Shown: positions 24,183 to 32,816, numbered from the stretch's first letter. The stretch: DNA of 64,000 nucleotides from Rhizobium leguminosarum bv. trifolii WSM2297 (GCF_000271845.1 NZ_JH719395.1:1465769-1529768), one strand, 5' to 3'. Translations and numbers: made by a program. Notes: generated from the letters alone by a model not told the origin.

Positions 24183-24962
24183 ATGAGCCGCATCTTCATC
24201 ACCGGTTCCACCGATGGCCTCGGCCTCGCCGCCGCCCGCACCCTTATCAGCGAAGGCCACGAGGTCGTGCTGCACGCCCGCTCCCGCGAACGCGCCACCG
24301 CCCTATCAGAGATTTCACCCACCGCCCTCGGCATCGTCATCGGCGATCTCGCCAGCGCCACCGAGGTTCACTCGATCGCCGAGCAGGTCAACGCCATCGG
24401 CCGCATGGACGCCGTCATCCACAATGCCGGCATCTACCTCGAGCGCAGCCGCGGCGAAACGCCTGAAGGCCACGCCAAGACGCTGGCCGTCAACACGCTC
24501 GCCCCCTATCTCCTCACCGCCTGGATCACCCGGCCCGACCGCCGGATCTATCTCACCAGCGGCATGCACCGCAGCGGCAGCAGCGCCCTTGACGATATCG
24601 ACTGGAAGAAGCGGCCATGGCGCGCCAGCCAGGCCTATTCGGAAAGCAAGCTCTACATCGCCACCCTCGCCGCCGCCATCGCCCGCCACTGGCCGGATGT
24701 GCTGAGCAATTCAGTCGACCCCGGCTGGGTGCCGACCAAAATGGGCGGCGCCGGCGCGCCCGATGACCTGGAGATGGGGCATCTGACGCAGACGTGGCTG
24801 GCGACGAGTGAGGACGAAGCCGCCAAGGTCAGCGGCGGGTATTGGTACCATCGGCAGCAGCGGGAGGCGGCGGCGGAGGTTGGCGATCCCGGGTTTCAGG
24901 ATGTGCTGTTGGAGAAGCTGGCGGAGTTGACGGGCGTTCGGTTGTTTGCAGCGCGCCGTTGA
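24183..24962 (+). CDS. Short-chain dehydrogenase/reductase
   Basis: 259 residues. The cofactor motif TGSTDGLG lies near the N-terminus, with NNAG-like HNAGIY, and catalytic Ser (YLTSGMH) and YSESK are present. This is an atypical classical SDR close to the human WWOX/retinol-dehydrogenase-like group; substrate unknown. A diverged fragment of its 3' coding sequence (KVSGGYxYHRQQREAA) is found 2.1 kb downstream at 26916-26987. Stand-alone gene ending at the border of an accessory patch. Confidence 0.85.
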   Translation: MSRIFITGSTDGLGLAAARTLISEGHEVVLHARSRERATALSEISPTALGIVIGDLASATEVHSIAEQVNAIGRMDAVIHNAGIYLERSRGETPEGHAKTLAVNTLAPYLLTAWITRPDRRIYLTSGMHRSGSSALDDIDWKKRPWRASQAYSESKLYIATLAAAIARHWPDVLSNSVDPGWVPTKMGGAGAPDDLEMGHLTQTWLATSEDEAAKVSGGYWYHRQQREAAAEVGDPGFQDVLLEKLAELTGVRLFAARR

Positions 24963-25029
24963 GGCGCGTTCTCACAACGAGCCGTCCACCCAGGCTCAGC
25001 GGGAGTGGCCGGTGCGTACCAGCAACGCA

Positions 25030-25860
25030 CTATCTAATCGGCACATCCCTTTTCCTTGCAGCGGTGACTAGCCGCTCATGGATGCCGTTTATCGCCGGGG
25101 CGATCATGTAGCCATTGTCCAGGTCGCCAATCATGACAGATTGCTCGCGCGGTGCCACCAGCCAATGCAAGCCAATGAGGCCACAGATCATTGCGTCAAT
25201 CTTGTCCTGGTCGGCTTTCCTCGGCGTCATGTTAGCCGACACATCCGAACACCAGAGTTCTAGCTGCTCTAAAGTTCTGAGCGATCCGAATGTCCGGATT
25301 GTCTCCGCCACGGAATGCCAATGCTCCAATCTAAACATTCTATGGTTGGCCGGATTGTATTTTGGAGCCCCAAGACGCTGGCAGTAAGCGCTCTCGATAG
25401 CAACCAGTGCTAGAGCGGGAAATACCTCAATCAGAAAGAGCCCGGCCGATGCGGTCCGTGCGGCTTCTGGATCCTCAGTGGCTCCGAGTGACTGCTTGAA
25501 GCTCCAGATCGGTGCGGCATCATCGAACATGCCAAGCTTCGATCTGTTGGCTGGCTGAACACCACCGCCCACCCAGGAGATGAGCGCCCCTGCAACCTTG
25601 TCGACCGGGCGCGAGCCACTGAGGTTCGGAACGATTGTTGGCTGATCAAGCGCGACGAGACATTTGCTCACCTCAAGCCTTTCGGCTCGAATAAGTGCTG
25701 CGGCTTCACTGAATGAGGCCAACCTCGGCTCCACGTGCAATCGCGCACCGTGCGAATCAAGTCGGACGACACAGATAGCACCTGGCGCCTTAGGATTGTC
25801 CGTCCACGCTGAGTCGAAACCAACAACAGATATAGTTGCGGCGCTCCCTTGGTCACCCAC
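25030..25860 (-). CDS. DUF429 protein (RNase H-fold nuclease-like)
   Basis: 276 residues from a GTG start. VVGFDSAWTDNPKAPGA near residue 12 supplies the first acidic residue of the RNase H-like fold assigned to DUF429. ALDQPTIVPNLSGSRPVDKVAG and late KADQDKIDAMICGLIGLHWL are typical family signatures and hold the other acidic residues. Function is not established. It overlaps the upstream nuclease-like gene by 8 nt, so the two are coupled and probably cooperate. GC is lower than neighbouring genes. Confidence 0.8.
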   Translation of the reverse strand: MGDQGSAATISVVGFDSAWTDNPKAPGAICVVRLDSHGARLHVEPRLASFSEAAALIRAERLEVSKCLVALDQPTIVPNLSGSRPVDKVAGALISWVGGGVQPANRSKLGMFDDAAPIWSFKQSLGATEDPEAARTASAGLFLIEVFPALALVAIESAYCQRLGAPKYNPANHRMFRLEHWHSVAETIRTFGSLRTLEQLELWCSDVSANMTPRKADQDKIDAMICGLIGLHWLVAPREQSVMIGDLDNGYMIAPAINGIHERLVTAARKRDVPIR

Positions 25861-26824
25861 CCTCGTAAGCCCGAACCAGTAGTGGCTGTGCCCTCTCGAA
25901 ATCCGCCATCGACTTCAGCGTTACCTGCAGATCACCAGTGCCAAAGTGGCCGACATTGCTGACGTCGCGCGTAAAGCCGCTTTCAAGCGCCAAGGTGGTT
26001 GGATCGAGCTTAAGGAAAAGCATCACAGTCCGCGCCTGGGGATAGATCTCCATGCAGACGAAGTTCTTCAGCCGCTTAAATGCTGTGTAGAGCTTCAATT
26101 CCTTTACCTGCACATCATCCCCCAACCCGATCAGGAACTGGTAAACAGCGTCATAGATATCTCGAAGGTCTGCCGACGACTGCGATAGGCGGTAGCTCAT
26201 CCTTTGGCTGAGATAGGGGTCGTTTTCCTGACTGGTGTCGGCTGTGGGTTGCAGGGAACTTGGACTTTTCACCTCGACTACCACCTTAGGACCATTGAGT
26301 TTACTGGTCTTCGGCACGTGCACTAGTTCCAGCATCAACAGATCCTCACCGAACCGCCGGTAGCGGATCAGCTCGATGTTTCGGGCGATCTGCTTGACGG
26401 CGTGCTCGTCATAGCGCGTGAAGTCCCCGGCGATGCAGAGCAGTCGCGGAGCAGACCAATCGACGGAATTGGCCACGTCCTGGCCAAGGCGCTCCATCAC
26501 CATCCATTGGAATTCCTTGCGGTGATCCAGCAGCCAGTCGAGATAGAACAGGCCCTGGTTGATGACGTTCTCGTTTATCGATCGCTTGTATTCGATAATG
26601 ACCGGCGAGTTGTCCTCGTCCAGGCCGAGCGTGTCGATCCTTCCGCCGTGCACGGGGCCGGTCGAGTGCTCGGTCGCCAGGAAGCGGATGCCGAGCAGCG
26701 CCTCGAGATTGGCCTCGAACAGAACCTGCAGGGATTTCTCGACCTGCATGGCGCTGCCCGGCAGCTCGCTCACCTGCGCGCCGCCGAAATGAAAGAGTTT
26801 GATATCGCTCAATATTCGCCCCAA
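25853..26824 (-). CDS. PD-(D/E)XK nuclease-like protein with DUF5655-type C-terminus
   Basis: About 323 residues. The N-terminal part has GGRIDTLGLDEDNSPVIIEY followed by KR, giving D64 and E78-x-K80, the PD-(D/E)XK metal site seen in NucS/DUF91-type endonucleases. The C-terminal about 130 residues (YQFLIGLGDDVQVKELKLYTAFKRLKNF) match the DUF5655 pattern. The start is non-ATG (TTG at 26824 or, better spaced from GGGGCGA, TTG at 26812). With the DUF429 gene it forms a two-gene unit; a DNA-processing or defence role is inference. Confidence 0.7.
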   Translation of the reverse strand: MGRILSDIKLFHFGGAQVSELPGSAMQVEKSLQVLFEANLEALLGIRFLATEHSTGPVHGGRIDTLGLDEDNSPVIIEYKRSINENVINQGLFYLDWLLDHRKEFQWMVMERLGQDVANSVDWSAPRLLCIAGDFTRYDEHAVKQIARNIELIRYRRFGEDLLMLELVHVPKTSKLNGPKVVVEVKSPSSLQPTADTSQENDPYLSQRMSYRLSQSSADLRDIYDAVYQFLIGLGDDVQVKELKLYTAFKRLKNFVCMEIYPQARTVMLFLKLDPTTLALESGFTRDVSNVGHFGTGDLQVTLKSMADFERAQPLLVRAYEGG

Positions 26825-26915
26825 GCGTGACCGCAGATTGTGCTGAAATTTCTATTCGCTTTATCGCCCTTGTCCAGATAATTTGCCGGCGAGCGCCGAT
26901 TTGCGAGGATCGGCC

Positions 26916-26987
26916 GGCGACGAGCGATGATGGCCCCCAAGGTCAGCGGCGGTTATCGGTACCATCGGCAGCAGCGGGAGGCGGCGG
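26916..26987 (+). pseudogene. Remnant of an SDR gene 3' region
   Basis: About 70 bases align with the SDR gene at 24801-24875: GGCGACGAG, then CCAAGGTCAGCGGCGG, then GGTACCATCGGCAGCAGCGG and GAGGCGGCGG, with a few mismatches and a 3-base gap. It encodes KVSGGYRYHRQQREAAE. It marks the far side of the DUF429/nuclease unit. Homology stops at 26987. Confidence 0.75.
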
Positions 26988-27033
26988 AAGTGAATGATAC
27001 ATTTCCCTGCAAAGAGACGCTGAACACTGTTCG

Positions 27034-27180
27034 TCAGGGCGCCACTATCACGGTTGCCCCTATAGCAGCGAGCGCTAGCACAGCCGCAACTATTCCGGCC
27101 CAGGCTGCGACCTTCGCCCACCTAAGCATGACCTTTCCGAACTCCGTGTTGCGTCGTGCGATCTCGCCCCGCGCTTTCAT
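27034..27180 (-). CDS. Small single-pass membrane protein
   Basis: 48 residues from MKARGEIARRNTEFGKV, ending in one strong hydrophobic segment (KVAAWAGIVAAVLALAAIGATVIV) at the very C-terminus, as in tail-anchored small proteins. A longer version from a TTG at 27267 is possible. Function unknown. It lies in the decayed patch between the SDR remnant and the Rap1a-like gene, so it could itself be a fragment. Confidence 0.4.
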   Translation of the reverse strand: MKARGEIARRNTEFGKVMLRWAKVAAWAGIVAAVLALAAIGATVIVAP

Positions 27181-27367
27181 CGCTTCCGGCTTACTGACAG
27201 TGCAAAGGCTTTCGTTGAGGACGCACGGCTTGCTGTAAGCGGCGACAGTTCCAGCCTGGACGATCAAGAGCGGATCTTCTTAAGCAGCGCAAATGAGTTT
27301 TGGCGCATGGCATTGCTCGGCGAGCGCTACGACGAATGGGAAATGACCAATTGACCGGGAGGGCGAC

Positions 27368-27703
27368 TTGCGGAGGCTACTATTCCTTGTCGTGACGGGG
27401 CTGGCTCTGTGTGTGGGGAAGGTGCAAGCTCAACAGGAAATGCACCCCTCGGCGCTCTATCTGCTTGGACTTTGCGAGGGTAAGGAAGACGTTGCCCTTG
27501 CTTACATCATAGGTTGGACCGATAGGCAGCAACATGATGCCGACAGCGGTGACATCTGCTTTCCGAACGGCATGCGGCCGCAATGGGCGCGCGACATTCT
27601 TTGCGAATACATGACCGCCCACGCGAAAAACCTGACACTGAACATGGACGCGGACAAGGCTATGTGGTCTGCGATGCATGAGACTTGGCCGTGCAATAAG
27701 TGA
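27368..27703 (+). CDS. Rap1a/Tai-family immunity-like secreted protein
   Basis: 111 residues from a TTG start with GGGAGG upstream. The signal peptide MRRLLFLVVTGLALCVGKVQA directs it to the periplasm. The mature part has the Rap1a/Tai layout: LLGLCEG, a helix around AYIIGW, ICFPNGMRPQWARDILCEYM, and a C-terminal METWPC-like end (METWPC written here as HETWPC), with four cysteines. Family members are periplasmic immunity proteins against type VI effectors (Serratia Rap1a, Tai4). No T6SS effector is nearby, so it may be an orphan. Confidence 0.7.
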   Translation: MRRLLFLVVTGLALCVGKVQAQQEMHPSALYLLGLCEGKEDVALAYIIGWTDRQQHDADSGDICFPNGMRPQWARDILCEYMTAHAKNLTLNMDADKAMWSAMHETWPCNK

Positions 27704-27849
27704 TAGCGAAAGGTTATTGATTTGGCAGAAAGCGAGAACAAAATAGGAGCAAATTCAAGATCGCTGGAATGAAATCCTATTCCTCTGGAGTTCCATGAAT
27801 CACCGTCGCGACACCGATTTACGCGCACCTTTCACGCCGGCGGGCTTTT

Positions 27850-28111
27850 ATGAGCGTGGCGGAAACCAAATGCACCCCCGTGAGGGCGCTAAGTGAATGG
27901 GAGGTGCTTGGCGCGAGATGCTGTGCATGTGGCCGTCTTACGTGAGTCGACAAGAGCGCGATCTTACGGGAATGCGGAGATAGCTATCTCTTAAATCTTC
28001 GCAGGGCTCCGTTGCCGATCCTGCAACCGGGAAGGCAACAGGGTGCTTATAGGATTATGCCGCCTCGATACGGAATATGCACCGGAAACTGTTACGGCTA
28101 GCTTTTTCTAA
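27850..28111 (+). pseudogene. Decayed small zinc-ribbon-like gene
   Basis: Reading from ATG 27850: MSVAETKCTPVRALSEWEVL, then GARCCACGRLT, TGA stop (27943-27945), VDKSAILRECGDSYLLNLRR. After one extra base near 28003-28006 the frame continues LRCRSCNREGNRVLIGLCRL to TAA at 28111. The two halves make one coherent protein with two CxxC pairs. The stop probably replaced a Trp codon (TGG to TGA), as small rhizobial proteins with 'CG...W.DKR..L...G..Y..NLR..LRC' are familiar to me. Two independent lesions indicate a pseudogene. The flanks at 27704-27849 show nothing. Confidence 0.65.
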
Positions 28112-28148
28112 CATCCTAAGCGGTTGATTTAACTAATAAAACAAGAAA

Positions 28149-28222
28149 TGGCTGGGGCGCCTGGATTCGAACCAGGGATGACGGTACCAAAAACCGTTGC
28201 CTTACCGCTTGGCGACGCCCCA
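28149..28222 (-). tRNA. tRNA-Gln (anticodon UUG)
   Basis: 74 nt including encoded CCA. Acceptor arms TGGGGCG/CGCCCCA, anticodon arm ACGGT/ACCGT with loop TTTTGGT giving anticodon TTG, and T-arm GGTTCGAATCC. Its 3' end points into the accessory patch 24963-28148. Confidence 0.95.
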
Positions 28223-28386
28223 ACAGAGCTTTCGGCGGAAACCGCCTGCTCAAATCGACGCCTGATTAGCAAAGCTCTTCGCCTGTCACAATGACTAAGT
28301 TTAACCGCGAGCAGATTTATGCGCTGCAGAGCGCGGTGGGCCGTGCTAGGAATTGGCGGTGTCATCGGCCCGAGATCATCGCCTCC

Positions 28387-29310
28387 ATGGACAGTCCCGC
28401 ATTCGACCTTGCTTTCGAGCCGGCCTATGGGCGGGCCGTGCCGGTGGCGCCGGGTGTCCAGCGGCTCACCGCGAACAATCCCGGGCCTTTCACCTTTTTC
28501 GGCACCAACAGCTATATTGTCGGCTCTTCCTCGGTCGCCGTCATCGATCCCGGGCCGGAGGACGAGGCGCATTATCAGGCGCTGATGGCCGCACTTGCCG
28601 GCCGCGAGCTGACGCATATCTTCGTCAGCCACACGCATCGCGACCACTCGCCGCTTGCCCGCCGGCTGCAGGCGGCAACCGGGGCGGCGACGGTGGGGCA
28701 AGGGCCGCATCGGCCGGCAAGGCCGCTGAGGGCCGGCGAGATCAATCCGTTTTCCGAAAGCTCGGATCTGTCCTTCGTGCCGGATCTCGCGATCGGCGAC
28801 GGCGAGACGATTGCCGGCGACGGCTGGGCGCTGACCTCGGTGCTGACACCGGGGCACACGGCCAATCATGCCGCCTTCGCGCTTGACGGCGGCGATACTC
28901 TCTTCTCCGGCGATCATGTCATGGCCTGGTCGACCTCGATCGTCGCGCCGCCGGATGGTTCGATGGCCGATTACATGGCCTCGCTCGAGCGGCTGATAAC
29001 GCGTGAGGATCGACTGCTGCTGCCCGGCCATGGCGGGCCGGTGACGGAGCCCGGCTCCTTCCTCCGGGCGCTGAAGGCGCACCGGCTGGGGCGCGAGCAG
29101 GCGGTGCTTTCGCGCATCCGGGCCGGCGACCGTCGGATATCGGAGATGGTGAAGGCGATTTATCGCGATACCGATCCGAAGCTGCATGGGGCGGCGGCGC
29201 TTTCCGTGCTCGCCCATATCGAGGATCTGATGGAGCGCGGCGAGATTGCCGCGGATGGGCCGCCTTCGCTGGCCGCCGCCTATCGGCTGGCCCCCGGGGG
29301 ACGAGACTGA
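28387..29310 (+). CDS. Metallo-beta-lactamase-fold hydrolase
   Basis: 307 residues from MDSPAFDLAFEPAYG. Metal motif SHTHRDHS (HxHxDH) is followed by TPGHTANH, LFSGDHVM and PGHGGP, the standard MBL dinuclear site order. The C-terminal winged-helix-like tail (ALKAHRLGREQAVLSRI...AALSVLAHIEDLMERGEI) is that of the LACTB2/glyoxalase-like subgroup, which includes hydroxyacylglutathione hydrolase-like and RNA endonuclease members. The 32 residues of the longer frame upstream lack homology-like pattern. First gene of a three-gene operon. Confidence 0.85.
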   Translation: MDSPAFDLAFEPAYGRAVPVAPGVQRLTANNPGPFTFFGTNSYIVGSSSVAVIDPGPEDEAHYQALMAALAGRELTHIFVSHTHRDHSPLARRLQAATGAATVGQGPHRPARPLRAGEINPFSESSDLSFVPDLAIGDGETIAGDGWALTSVLTPGHTANHAAFALDGGDTLFSGDHVMAWSTSIVAPPDGSMADYMASLERLITREDRLLLPGHGGPVTEPGSFLRALKAHRLGREQAVLSRIRAGDRRISEMVKAIYRDTDPKLHGAAALSVLAHIEDLMERGEIAADGPPSLAAAYRLAPGGRD

Positions 29311-29323
29311 GGTGAGACAGGAG

Positions 29324-29782
29324 ATGAGCATGGGCTCCCGAGCCGCTTACAGCTATCGCGACGATGCCGATGTGCCGGATTTTGCCGATGACCGGCCGCT
29401 GATCCTCTTCGATGGCGAATGCGTGTTCTGCTCCGGCTGGGTGAAGTTCGCGCTGAAACACGACAGGGAGCGGCGATATCGCTTCCTTGCGGCGCAGACG
29501 CCGCTCGGCGCAGCGCTCTACCGGCATTACGGGCTGCAGTCGCGCGACTATGAGACCAATATCCTGATCGAAGAGGGCCGCGCCTTCTTCAAATCAGACG
29601 GCTCGATCCGCATGGTGGCGGGCCTCGGCTTTCCCTATTCGCTGGTCAAGCTCTTCCGGCTGCTGCCGCGCCGCATCGCCGATGCGCTCTATGAATTCAT
29701 CGCCCGCAACCGGCTGAAGATCGCCGGGCGGCAGAGCTGCATGGTGCCGACGCCGGAGCAACGCAGCCGTTTCATCGCATGA
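29324..29782 (+). CDS. DCC-family (DUF393) thiol-disulfide oxidoreductase-like protein
   Basis: 152 residues. LILFDGECVFCSGWVKFAL carries the DxxC/CxxC signature that names the DCC family, with thioredoxin-like fold prediction. The C-terminus RLPRRIADALYEFIARNR-like region is also typical. It is thought to act as a thiol oxidoreductase, unproven. GGAGATGAGC gives a GGAG site near the ATG. Sits 13 nt after the MBL gene and overlaps the next gene by 4 nt (29779-29782). Confidence 0.85.
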   Translation: MSMGSRAAYSYRDDADVPDFADDRPLILFDGECVFCSGWVKFALKHDRERRYRFLAAQTPLGAALYRHYGLQSRDYETNILIEEGRAFFKSDGSIRMVAGLGFPYSLVKLFRLLPRRIADALYEFIARNRLKIAGRQSCMVPTPEQRSRFIA

Positions 29783-31512
29783 GCGGCGACCGGTTTTCCC
29801 TGCTGATCATCGGCGGCTACGGCACTTTCGGCGGCCGGCTTGCCCAGCTGCTCGGCGATGAGCCGCGGCTGCGGCTGCTGGTCGCGGGCCGCTCGCTTGC
29901 AAAGGCCGATGATTTCCTTGCCGATCTCAGATCGCCGAAAGCCGGAGCCGGACGCCTGGGCAGCAACGATCTCGGGGCGTGGCTGCAGGCGGTGGCCTTC
30001 GATCGCGACGGCGATCTCGTGGAACAGCTGACGCGGCTGAAACCGGATCTCGTCGTCGATGCCTCGGGGCCGTTCCAGACCTTCGGCGACGATGCCTACA
30101 AGGTGGTGCAGGCCTGCATCGGCCTCGGCATCGATTATGCCGATATCGCCGACAGCACCGGCTTCGTCGCCGGCATCGGCGGGCTGGATGCGGCAGCCAA
30201 GGTCAGGGGCACTTTCGCGCTTTCCGGGCTCAGCAGTCTTCCGGCGCTTTCCTTCGCGGCGATCGAGGCGATGGCGCCGGAGTTTTCCAGGGTCGATGCG
30301 GTGGCGGCCGGCATTGCCCCCTCCTCGCATGTGAAGATCGGCCTCAACGTCGTCAGGGCGATCGCCACCTATGCCGGCAAGCCGGTGGCGGTGTGGCGCG
30401 ATGGGCGGAAGGCGAGCGGGCGCGGGCTGATCGATGACATGCGGGTGGTGATCGCGCCGCCGGGGGCTGCACCGCTGCGAAGCCGGAATTTCCTGCTGGT
30501 GGATGCGCCGGATCTGGCGCTGCTGCCGCAGCGTTTTGCCGGCCTGCAATCGAGCTTCACCGGGGTCGGCACCGAGCCGCAGGCGCTGCAGCGGCTGCTT
30601 GCCCTTTCGGCACGGCTGGTGCGGCTGAAGCTGTTGCCGTCGCTCATGCCGTTTTCGCCGCTGCTGCAGCGCGCCAGTCACCGCTTTGCCGTCGGCGACC
30701 ATCGCGGCGGCATGTTCGTGCGCCTCGACGGCCTCGATGCCGCCGGAAAAAGCCTTACCTGGGGCTGGCATCTGATTGCCGAGGGTGATGACGGGCCGTT
30801 CATTCCGATCACCGGCGTCGCGGCGCTGGTGCGCCGGCTGCTCCAGGGCATCCGGCCGGAGGCTGGCGCGCGGCCGGCGACGGAGGAATTGCAGCTGGCG
30901 GATTTCGAAGCGGAATTCCGGCGTTTCCAGATTGCGACGGGGATCCGGAGGGAAAACGAGGCCGCCTGCCCGCCGCTCTACCAGCGGGTTCTCGGCAGCG
31001 CTTTCGAACGGCTGCCGCCGGCGATCGCCGAATTGCACTCGGTCGGCCAAGCGGGCGGCGCCCGCCTCGCCTCCGGCCGGGCGCGGACCGAACGCGGCGG
31101 CGGCCTGCTCGCCCGGCTCATCGCCGGCATCATCGGCTTTCCCCCGGCGGGCGAGGATGTGCCGGTCGCGGTGCGTTTTGCCGCCGACGGCGAGACGGAG
31201 ATCTGGACCCGCAATTTCGGCGGCAAGACCTTCCGCAGCCTGCAGCTCGAGGGAAAAGGCCGCGACCGCCACCTGCTCGCCGAAGTCTTCGGACCGTTCC
31301 GGGTGCTGCTGGCGCTGGTGCCGGATGGGGAGAAGCTGCGGCTCAAGGTGCGCGGCTGGCGCTTCTGCGGCCTGCCGCTGCCGCTGTTTTTGGCGCCGGG
31401 CGGCGATACCTATGAGGAGGAGCGTGATGGGCGGTTCCATTTCCACGTGGAGATCGGCGGGCGGCTGACCGGGCTGGTGGTGCGGTATACGGGGTGGTTG
31501 GTGGTGGAGTGA
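29779..31512 (+). CDS. Saccharopine dehydrogenase-like protein with DUF4166 domain
   Basis: 577 residues. The N-terminus LLIIGGYGTFGGRLAQLL is a dinucleotide-binding Rossmann motif, and VVDASGPFQTFGDDAYKVVQACI fits the saccharopine dehydrogenase/trans-acting enoyl reductase group. From about residue 390 (YQRVLGSAFERLPPAIAELHSVG) the sequence matches DUF4166. The two-domain arrangement is known in proteobacteria but its reaction is not. It is the last gene of the MBL-DCC operon. Confidence 0.8.
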   Translation: MSGDRFSLLIIGGYGTFGGRLAQLLGDEPRLRLLVAGRSLAKADDFLADLRSPKAGAGRLGSNDLGAWLQAVAFDRDGDLVEQLTRLKPDLVVDASGPFQTFGDDAYKVVQACIGLGIDYADIADSTGFVAGIGGLDAAAKVRGTFALSGLSSLPALSFAAIEAMAPEFSRVDAVAAGIAPSSHVKIGLNVVRAIATYAGKPVAVWRDGRKASGRGLIDDMRVVIAPPGAAPLRSRNFLLVDAPDLALLPQRFAGLQSSFTGVGTEPQALQRLLALSARLVRLKLLPSLMPFSPLLQRASHRFAVGDHRGGMFVRLDGLDAAGKSLTWGWHLIAEGDDGPFIPITGVAALVRRLLQGIRPEAGARPATEELQLADFEAEFRRFQIATGIRRENEAACPPLYQRVLGSAFERLPPAIAELHSVGQAGGARLASGRARTERGGGLLARLIAGIIGFPPAGEDVPVAVRFAADGETEIWTRNFGGKTFRSLQLEGKGRDRHLLAEVFGPFRVLLALVPDGEKLRLKVRGWRFCGLPLPLFLAPGGDTYEEERDGRFHFHVEIGGRLTGLVVRYTGWLVVE

Positions 31513-31555
31513 GGTGGCTTTGCGCGGATGGCTGTCCACGCCTTCGCGCCAATGG

Positions 31556-31726
31556 CTGCCCCTCACCCTAACCCTCTCCCCGTAAAAACGGGGCGAGGGG
31601 ACGTGCCCTACGAGACGTGGAGGGGAACGGAGAGGTTGCGGCACGCCCCCTTCGCCCCGCAAGCGGGGGTCCGAAGGACGGATCGAGACCCGTGGCTCGA
31701 CCCCGGTCGGTGCCGGCAGGCGGATG
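31556..31726. repeat. RIME-like mosaic palindrome, copy D (long form, truncated by IS)
   Basis: Inverted relative to copy B. Runs from GCCCCTCACCCTAACCCTCT to GGCAGGCGGATGAG, where the expected final GGGC is missing because the IS110 element begins. Contains the extra hairpin module. Confidence 0.75.
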
Positions 31727-32740
31727 AGAATCTGTGTTGGTTGTCAAGGCGGATTTGGGGTCCAGAGTCGGTCCTGAGCTAAGAGGCAGTTAGCGAGAAC
31801 GAGAAGTTTGCGCATGACGGCGACTAGGATCACCTTGGGTGGTTTTCCTGTGGCTTTGAGTGTGTCTGCGAAACGAGCAAGAGCGGGATTGTAGCGACAA
31901 GCCGACAAGGCGGCCATGTAGAGTGCACGCCGGGGTGCGGGCCTGCCGGCGCGAATGGAACGACGCCCGGTTCGCGCGCCGCTGTCGTTAGCGATTGGAG
32001 CAAGCCCTGCCAGCATGGCGGCCTGCTTGCCCGAACAACTGCCCAACTCGTCCATTCCCGCCATCAAGGCCAGGGCCGTGATGCGGCCGACGCCGGGAAT
32101 GGAGGTGAGGATCTCAGCCTTGCGGCAGAGCTGCGGATCCTCGCGGACACGGCGCTCGATCTCTTTGTTGAGACGTTCGACATGCTGTTCCAGCTGGCGT
32201 GTGAGGCGGTTGAGTTCTCCGCGCAGAAAGGCGGTGGTGGTCGTCTTGCTGCGATTTTGCAGGGCGGTGATGTCGCCTATGGTTGCCGATCGTGCATTGA
32301 CCAGCTCCTGCAAGGCCTCAATGTGAGGAGTTGGCGGCGCGTCGGCCGGCGGGCGCAGGCTCTCGGCCAAGAGCGCCAGGAAACGGGCATCGAGCCGGTC
32401 GGTCTTGGCGAGATAGCCGCAAGCGCGGGCAAACATGCGCGCACGCAGCGGATCGATCACAGCCACGGCAAAGCCAGCGAGCCAAAGCGAGCGATGGGCG
32501 GCGCGATGGAACTTGCCGGTTGCCTCCATCACGATGCTTTTGGGCCGATGCTTGGCCAGCAGCCGTTTCAGCTGCCGGATGCCCATCTTGTCATTACTGA
32601 ACCGCCGGCTTTCGCCCAGCGGATGCAGATGAACATCAAGCCACTCTTTACTCACGTCCACACCGGCATAAACTACCGGCATCGCGTCTTCTTGGAACGA
32701 AACCTTGCCTTGCATGCGGGACTTGCTCCCCATCATCTGT
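31727..32740 (-). mobile_element. IS110-family insertion sequence
   Basis: About 1 kb containing one transposase gene. The left boundary is set by the interruption of a RIME copy after GGATGAG; the right boundary is uncertain, as this family usually lacks terminal inverted repeats. Weak resemblance of GGATGAGAAT at the left and GATTGGTCC-flanked GGATGAGATT (minus strand, near 32767-32777) could mark ends. The element lies between the saccharopine dehydrogenase-like gene and zwf. Confidence 0.7.
31744..32682 (-). CDS. IS110-family DEDD transposase
   Basis: 312 residues from MPVVYAGVDVSKEWLDVHLH. The N-terminal DEDD RuvC-like domain has GVDVSKE (first Asp), IVMEATGKFHR (Glu), and KTDRLDARFLA (two Asp). 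The C-terminal Transposase_20 domain has LTSIPGVGRITALALMAGM and a Ser-containing AGLAPIANDSGARTGRRSI, where the catalytic Ser lies. All parts are present, so it looks intact. A longer frame to 32736 is possible. Recent work shows IS110 members use a bridge RNA encoded in the noncoding ends. Confidence 0.9.
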   Translation of the reverse strand: MPVVYAGVDVSKEWLDVHLHPLGESRRFSNDKMGIRQLKRLLAKHRPKSIVMEATGKFHRAAHRSLWLAGFAVAVIDPLRARMFARACGYLAKTDRLDARFLALLAESLRPPADAPPTPHIEALQELVNARSATIGDITALQNRSKTTTTAFLRGELNRLTRQLEQHVERLNKEIERRVREDPQLCRKAEILTSIPGVGRITALALMAGMDELGSCSGKQAAMLAGLAPIANDSGARTGRRSIRAGRPAPRRALYMAALSACRYNPALARFADTLKATGKPPKVILVAVMRKLLVLANCLLAQDRLWTPNPP

Positions 32741-32816
32741 TCAGGACAAACGCGAGGACGGCCGGACCAATCTCATCCCCGGTTCTAGCCAAGGGGCTTG
32801 CGGTCCCGGCCGTCCG

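Noticed and set aside
27270..27354. Plus-strand frame ending EFWRMALLGERYDEWEMTN
   Set aside because: Reads like the end of a protein but has no start and overlaps the opposite-strand membrane ORF; possibly another decayed gene, not strong enough to list.
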